Of a DNA stretch of 64,000 nucleotides, positions 58,215 through 64,000 are shown one piece after another. The notes beneath the pieces are model-generated. The model worked only from the letters and a program-made list of their open reading frames with translations, searched no databases and was not told where the DNA came from. The stretch spans positions 24,275,108-24,339,107 of the forward strand of contig OY743174.1 in the NCBI GenBank assembly GCA_963555705.1, given 5' to 3'. A program made the position numbers and the translations under genes. Position 1 is the stretch's first letter, and each line of letters begins with the position of its first letter. Source of the stretch: Ligustrum vulgare (Eukaryota; Streptophyta; Magnoliopsida; Lamiales; Oleaceae).

Positions 58215-58677
58215 AGAAAGACGATAAAGATCAGGAGAAAGGAGAGGAGAAGAATATGCCCGCTTGCACCAGTCATGACCATGATATCTCAACCAACATC
58301 AGTTTCAATAGCTCTAACATGGAAGGAATTTCATACCCTCATGACGATGTTGTCGTTATTAGTGCCATGATAGCGAATTTCGATGTAAGGAGAATACTTG
58401 TAGACGATGGAAGCACAGCTAATGTACTTTCTTCCGAAGCTTTTGACAAGATGCAACTTCCAAAAGATCAACTTCAGCAAGTCATTACTACATTAACTGG
58501 TTTTGGTGAAGGAACAGTAAGATTAGAAAGTTTAATTGACCTTCCTACTTCTCTGGGATCAGGAGAAAAACATGTGACCAGGATGACTTCGTTTTAGGTC
58601 GTGAAGACCCCGATGTCTTACAATGTTATCCTGGGAAGACCTTTCTTGAACAACCTAAGAGCAATAGTGATAACGCG
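58151..58677 (+). pseudogene. gypsy-3 protease (5' part)
   Basis: Contains ILVDDGSTANVLSSEAFDKM near 58390, where the retropepsin active site DSG reads DDG, as in many Tat elements, then LPTSLGSG. A stop lies at about 58595. The coding text continues in frame with SYNVILGRPFLNNLRAI up to the inserted LTR at 58678, and resumes at about 59492 with TYHLAFKFPT. Confidence 0.8.
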
Positions 58678-59490
58678 ATCCTAATCGGGAATCTCGACGA
58701 AAAATGCGGAATAACACAATTAAAAACCTAGGAAAGATCTAAGACAGATTAAACACGAAAATAAACAAGAACACAAGGAAATAAATAACAGAATTAAAGA
58801 TAGATCGACGATAAAACCTTGACTCGACAATCACGACGCAATTAATGACGATGCGGATTGAAGAACCAAGACTGGTGAACGCCACAAGGGTTGTCAATTC
58901 CTTGATAAGTTCATTGGGTGAACGCCACAAAGATCGGATCTTTGATAAGTTCAAGAAAAGGGAATAACTCAACCTTTAACAAGAGAATCCTCTCTCAATT
59001 TTAATCAATAATCTCAAAAACTATTTTAGAATAATGAAAATTGTCAATAATATAGGGAAAAACGACTTAAAACTAGGGCTAGCCGCTAATGGGCCCAAAT
59101 TATAGAAATAAATAATTAAAAACAGAAAAATAATCAAAATACGCGAAAATTCGAAAATTTAGAGTTACGGCCATGAAGAACTAATTTACGGCCGTAAATG
59201 ACCTTCTGCTTAAGACTTACGGCTGTGACGACATGACTTACGGCCGTAAGTAAGGTTCTGCTTAAAATTTGCGATAGCTGTGTTACGGCCATAACTTCCA
59301 CTCTTATGGCCGTAAGATGACTTTTGCTCCTTTTTTTTCTTCTTCTGAACTTCGATTCCTTGATTCAGCTTGATCCGTCCCTCTTCTCGGCTCGACCCCA
59401 ACATGGAACTTGCTCCGTTTTGCACGTAGATTACTGTCATTTTGCCAATGGCTCGACTTCGCCCTTTGATACCTGGTCCGGATCGTATCA
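58678..59490 (-). repeat. Solo LTR inserted in gypsy-3
   Basis: On the minus strand starts TGATACGATCCGGACC and ends GGATCGCGTTATCA (813 bp). It carries six palindromes of the TTACGGCCGTAA type (59165-59315) and two GTGAACGCCACAA blocks, so it belongs to the same LTR family as 54762-55630. The host protease-RT reading frame is split by it. No target-site duplication is clear. Confidence 0.78.
59165..59315. repeat. Array of TTACGGCCGTAA palindromes in the solo LTR
   Basis: Six copies (TTACGGCCATGA, TTACGGCCGTAA, TTACGGCTGTGA, TTACGGCCGTAA, TTACGGCCATAA, TTATGGCCGTAA) spaced about 10-45 bp, homologous in arrangement to 54912-55164. Confidence 0.9.
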
Positions 59491-59491
59491 G

Positions 59492-62400
59492 TTAACGTAT
59501 CATCTGGCATTCAAGTTCCCGACTCCCTAGGCATAGCAACAGTGCGAGGTAACCAAGTGATGGCTAGAAGATGTTACATAAGCTGTATGGGAAAGAGGAA
59601 AACAGAATTAATGTCAATTGTACCTCCCACGGTAGAACGTATGTCTCCAGTGGAAGAGTTGGAGGAAATTCTCATTTCAAAAGGTAAAAGTTTCACAATT
59701 GGGAAAGAGCTTCCCAAATCTATGAAGGAAGAATTGTCGTAATGCTTGAAAAGAAATCCCGACATTTTCGCATGGAGATTAGAGGTTATGCCCAGGATTG
59801 GCCCTGCACTTGTTGTACATAGGCTTAATGTCCAGCCAGACAAGAAGCCTGTAAAACAGCAAAGAAGGCAGTTTGCTACCGAAAGAAGACAAATAATCAA
59901 GGAGGAAGTAGATAAACTATTGAAAGAATGGTTCATCAAAAAAGTAAAATATCCAGAATGGCTAGTCAACGTGGTCTTGGTGAAGAAGGAAAATGATAAA
60001 TGGCAAGTCTACATATATTTCATAGATCTGAACAAAGTATGTCCGAAAGACAGTTATCCTCTCCCTCGAATTGACAGATTGGTGGACTCCACACCAGGTT
60101 CTGAGCTATACAACTTCCTTGACGTATTCTCGGGGTATCATCGGATCCAAATAGCACAGGAAGACCAAGAGAAAACTTCTTTCATGGCTAACGAAGGAAT
60201 ATACTACTACAAAGTCATGCCGTTTGGGTTAAAAAATGGTGGGGCTACCTACCAAAGACTTGTGAACAAGGTCTTCTCCAAACATATAGGACTGAACATC
60301 AAAGTTTATGTTGATGATATGGTTGTGAAGATCTCGAGAAAGAAAGACCACATAATCGACCCAGAAGACATCTTCTCTACACTCTGACAACATTGGATGA
60401 AGCTAAATCCCACCGAGTATGCTTTCGGGGTAAGCTCGGGCAAATTCTTAGGATTCATGATCACCCAATGGGGAATTGAAATTAATCCTGATAAAATCAC
60501 GGCTCTTACATATATGGAGCCTCCAAGGAACATAAGGGAGGTCCAGAAACTTACAGGAAGAGTAGCAGCATTGGGTCGTTTCATCTCAAGAGCTGTAGAT
60601 AAATTCTTTCCTTTCTTCAAGTCTCTCAGAGGAAGTAAAAAATTCAAATGGGACGAAGAATCTGAAACTTCGTTCAAAAAGCTTAAGGAATACTTAGGGT
60701 CACCTCCAATTCTGGTGAAGCCAAACCCGGCGGACGATCTTTTCCTATACCTAGCAGTATTAGAGCACGCAGTTAGCCCTGTTCTAGTCAAGGAAGAAGG
60801 GAAAGTTCTAAATCCATTCTACTGCGTCAGCAAGATGCTACTCGCTTGTCCTTGTCACAGCAACTAGGAAGTTGAGACCCTATTTTCAAGCTCATGCCAT
60901 AACAGTCCTTACCAATTAACCTCTGAAACAGATACTACAGAAACCTAACATCTCTGGCCGTCTACTCAAGTGATCAATTGAACTTGGAGTATACGACATT
61001 GAATTTAAACCCCGACCTTCCATAAAAGCACAGTTCTTGGCGGACTTTGTCGTCGAACTCACCCCAAGACCTCGGAGGCCAATTGGTCATGATAGGAAAG
61101 AGGATACATGGACTTTGCAAGTTGATGGAGTATCAAATACCGTAGGCTCGGGGTCGGAATCATATTAAGAAAAGATGATGGAATGATGGAGATTCAGTGC
61201 GCAATTAGATTCGACTTCCCGACCACTAATAACGATGCAGAATATAAGGCTGTAATCAGCGAGCTTTAGGCCGCTCAACATCTTGGAGTTGAGCATGTCA
61301 AGGTCATGAGTGATTCACAATTGGTGGTAAAGCCAGTGAATGGAACTTTTGAAGCAAAAGACGATAAAATGTCATATTACAGAATGGTGGTTCTGGACTT
61401 GTAAATGAAGTTCAGATCTTGTAGCATAGATATAATACCAAGGTCCGCCAATCACTGATGCCCTGTAAAGATTGACTTTTTCTAACTTAGATAATTTGAA
61501 AAAGACTGTGTTTGTGTGAACACTTCATGAGCTCAGTATCACGTAACAACCCGATGTCATGGATATTTCAAAACATGAGCCCAGTTGGATGGATCCAATA
61601 ATTGAATACTTGTCGTTGGGAAAATTGCCAGATGACAAAGCAGAAGCCAGAAGAATCAAATCAAGAGCTCCAAGGTACACCATCATGCAAAACACTTTAT
61701 TCTGTCGAAGTTTCACACTTTCCTACCTTTGATGTCTGACTCCGAGAGAACCAGCCCTTGCTATGGCCGAGGTTCATGAAGGAATTTTTGAGGACATCAA
61801 GGAGCAAGAGCCCTGGTAATGAAGTTGGTAAGATACGGTTACTACTGTCCAACAATGAGGAAGGATACACTCAACTATGTGAATACTTGTGATAAATGCC
61901 AAGGGTTTGTAGCTCGATTACATCAACCGGCAGAAGAGCTATCTTCAATTATGTGCCCATACCTGTTTGCACAGTGGGGAATTAACATACTTGGGCCCTT
62001 TCCAGCAGCTCATGGCCAAGTTAAATTTTTAGTAGTGGTTGTGGAATACTTCACAAAATGGGTAAAGGCAGAACCTCTCGCCATAATCTCAGAACAAAAG
62101 TTGGAGTCATTCGTTTGGAAATCGATCATCTGCCGTTTTGGTCTTCCAATGACATTGATCACTGATAATGGGCGACAATTCGAGTGCCAAGCCTTCAAGC
62201 AATTCTAAAAGAATTTAGGGATTGAGCACAGGTTAACTTCAATTTCACAACCACAAAGTAATGAATTGGTTGAGATAAAAAAACAGGCTTATCTTACAAG
62301 ATTTGAGGACTCGCCTTGACAGTGCCAAAGGTGATTGACCCGATCTCCTCCAAGAAATTCTTTGGACGAACCAAACAAGATTCAAGATATCAACTGGGGA

Positions 62401-62815
62401 AACTCCATTCATGCTAGCCTTTAGAATGGAAGCCGCTATTACAGTAGAAGTGACGGTTCTCAGCTTCCGCATGATAACTACAGAATCACCTTATCATTTT
62501 GAGGGGCAAAAGGAAAGTCTAGATATTTTGGAAGAAGTCAGGGAAAATGCCCCCCTAAGGATAGCTGCTTATCAACAGACCATGTCCAAGAAGTTTAATC
62601 TATGAGTAAAAACGAGAGATTTCAGAATGGGGGATCTCGTCTTACGCTAAAGCGAAGCCACTGGTCACCAACCTAGGAAGCTCAGGCCTATTTGGGAAGG
62701 ACCATACGAAATCATTCGAAAGGTCAGGAAGGGCTCATACAGTCTGAGAACCATGAACTCCAAGATCCTTCCTCGACCATGGAAATTTGAAAATCTGAAG
62801 CCCTACTACAAGTAA
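59492..62815 (+). pseudogene. gypsy-3 pol: RT, RNase H, second RNase H, integrase
   Basis: 59492-60867 is one frame with stops at 59740 and 60385: IATVRGNQVMARRCYISC, then RT (FIDLNKVCPKDSYPLPRIDR, YNFLDVFSGYHRIQIAQEDQ, catalytic YVDD at about 60313) and the start of RNase H (DDLFLYLAVLEHAVSPVLVK). Around 61105-61490, in broken frames, is a second RNase H (WTLQVDGVSN, TTNNDAEYKAVISEL, SDSQLVV). Integrase: 61819-62208 with NTCDKCQ and LITDNGRQF, but WGINILGPF has Asn where the first catalytic Asp is expected. The last Glu is in NELVEIKKQ. The C-terminal end is KLRPIWEGPYEII to NLKPYYK, TAA at 62815. The element is inactive. Confidence 0.88.
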
Positions 62816-63791
62816 GCACCATTCTCCCACAAGTTCTTCTTGTCAGTCACAAAGTCGTCTAGTTATAGAAGAGTCAGGTCTACGAATCCATCGCTTTAAT
62901 TTTATTTATGGACTTGCACTTCCATATTTTTGTTAGTTAGGTCAGGCATGCGCGCCCATTTTATCTACTTTCTGAGTGAGGGACGGGTACTCTTTTTCCT
63001 TATCCAGATTTTTTCCCAAAAGGGTTTTTCTGGGTAAGGTTTTAATGAGGCCCATAGTCTAGTCCTCCTTCAAAAAAAGTGTCTCTTACGAAGAATGAGA
63101 GCCAAAAAGATCAAGCACTGGAATAACTTACAAGGTCGGCCATACTACGCGACTTTACAAGTTACTCCCCTCAAATAATTTACAATATTTGTCACCTGGT
63201 AAGACGTTACAAATTATTTTCTTACAAATAATTCACAATGTCTGTCACCTGGCAAGACGTTACAAATTATTTCCTTACAAATAATTTACAATATCCGTCA
63301 CCTGGAGAGATGTTACAAATTATTTCCTTACAAATAATTCTGCCACAAGAAGCACCCGACCTTCCTAATTGCTTCTCGGAGAAGAGTCAGAGGATCGGCC
63401 CACATTCCCGACCTATTATCTACACAAAGTCAAAGGGTCGAGCCTTCTTTGTGCAAAATTCTACAAGGTCGACCAATTTACCAAATTTATCAAACTATAT
63501 CCTACAATTACATAAAGTCAAGGGCAATTACCAAATTTATCAAACTATATCCGACCTTATTGATAAACTCCTAAGATAAAGGCTTTCTTATGAGAAACTC
63601 ATGAGGTCGACCAAAATGCTCAACCATATTTGTAACGACCAGCTCCCTCGCTGGGGTCTTCTCCGTGTCGTACTCATGGTCTTTCCACTCCCCCCTGATC
63701 GTCCTGGTCCTCAAGGGCTGCCTGCCTCGTTTTCAGGAAGTGGATTTTTGTCTTCCTCAGGGATCGAACCTTGTACCTAGCAGCTTCCCCT
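62816..63791. other. 3' non-coding region of gypsy-3
   Basis: No coding signal between the end of pol and the antisense ORF. It contains the 54-bp tandem repeat at 63172-63344. The 3' LTR is not reached. Confidence 0.6.
63172..63344. repeat. Tandem repeat, unit about 54 bp, three-plus copies
   Basis: Unit of the form AAATAATTYACAATRT, GTCACCTGGYAAGACGTTAC, AAATTATTTYCTTAC; the copies differ by a few bases. Tandem arrays between pol and the 3' LTR are common in Tat/Ogre-type elements. Confidence 0.9.
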
Positions 63792-64000
63792 TCATCCTAT
63801 TCCAGGAATGGTGTCAGATCCTATTCCATGAAGTCGGATCCATGCTCGAGCCTGTCTCATATCTTGGGCATAGGACTCCAGTTCATAGTTTCCCAATGCT
63901 AGATCGTATTCTTCTGATGTTTTAAAGGCCTCGATCGACTCAGCCTTAGCAGCAGAAATCTCCTCACAGGCACGGCGAAGATCATTGAAAAACTTAGCAT
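63792..64000 (-). CDS. Antisense ORF of gypsy-3, C-terminal part, open at the window edge
   Basis: A 69-codon open frame entering from the right edge and ending at TGA (63792). Text includes KFFNDLRRACEEISAAKAES, IEAFKTSEEYDLALGNYELE, SYAQDMRQARAWIRLHGIGS: helical and charged, resembling the C-terminal coiled region of the Tat-associated putative gypsy-type transposon proteins. Its place, antisense between pol and the 3' LTR, matches the better-preserved gene at 38492-39789. Function unknown. Confidence 0.45.
   Translation of the reverse strand, partial: AKFFNDLRRACEEISAAKAESIEAFKTSEEYDLALGNYELESYAQDMRQARAWIRLHGIGSDTIPGIG

Larger units (their letters stand above)
56073..64000 (+). mobile_element. 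gypsy-3: Tat-type Ty3/gypsy element, 3' end beyond the window
   Basis: Layout (plus): 5' LTR (about 56073-56840), primer-binding site (56841-56858), gag, protease, a solo LTR inserted at 58678-59490, RT, RNase H, a second RNase H of the plant Tat type, integrase, end of pol at 62815, tandem repeats (63172-63344), and an antisense ORF that runs off the window. The primer-binding site, gag tail (KYCDFHKSLGHTTDEC) and dual RNase H are typical of Tat. All frames are broken. Confidence 0.82.

Noticed and set aside
58739..58972. 77-codon minus ORF in the solo LTR
   Set aside because: Overlaps the GTGAACGCCACAA repeats of a non-coding LTR.

Overview
This window is a piece of a dicot-type plant nuclear chromosome. 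The evidence is three intron-bearing or long single-exon genes of plant families, AT-rich intergenic DNA, and a large block of nested plant LTR retrotransposons. No bacterial, organellar or CRISPR signal was seen. Coordinates below are + strand.

Host genes. (1) At the left edge, minus strand, three exons of a DDT/WSD-domain protein of the type that partners ISWI chromatin remodellers (1-1386, incomplete at both ends). A short frame-breaking gap sits inside its DDT domain. (2) At 5151-8018, minus, an intact 955-residue reading frame for the plant TAF1C-like subunit of the RNA polymerase I initiation factor. (3) At 48579-52795, minus, a three-exon gene for a KH/CCCH zinc-finger RNA-binding protein of the KHZ1/KHZ2 type. 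I rebuilt its exons from splice phase: 76, 61 and 679 nt, 271 residues.

Mobile DNA. 10437-12024 is a Pack-MULE: long inverted repeats, a near-perfect 9-bp target duplication, and a captured, decayed leucine-rich-repeat gene fragment. 12210-12385 is a CACTA end. 12390-13278 is an LTR-like segment. From 13814 to 42646 lies a retrotransposon nest. It holds a copia element (13814-17556, cut at the integrase), a gypsy element with a 2.6-kb LTR (gypsy-1, 17557-24647), a chromovirus-type gypsy element (gypsy-2, 24648-32183, minus), an Athila-type gypsy element (32184-about 38490, minus), and the 3' end of a Tat-type gypsy element (to 42646, plus). The last has an antisense spliced gene and a second MULE sitting in its LTR. 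The join at 24647/24648 looks like a deletion breakpoint that removed the missing halves of several of these elements. 43129-46830 holds further LTR pieces and a decayed copia gag. 54285-55630 is the 3' end of another LTR element. About 56073-64000 is a second, more complete Tat element (gypsy-3, plus): gag, protease, RT, a second RNase H, integrase, a tandem-repeat 3' region and an antisense ORF. A solo LTR has landed in its protease-RT interval.

Most notable: a probable 111-bp spliceosomal intron between gag and protease of gypsy-2; an antisense spliced gene in the Tat remnant; two unrelated LTR families that each carry an array of short palindromes; and the two MULEs with recognisable 9-bp duplications. 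All retroelement reading frames seen here are broken. I saw no convincing tRNA, rRNA or small RNA gene.
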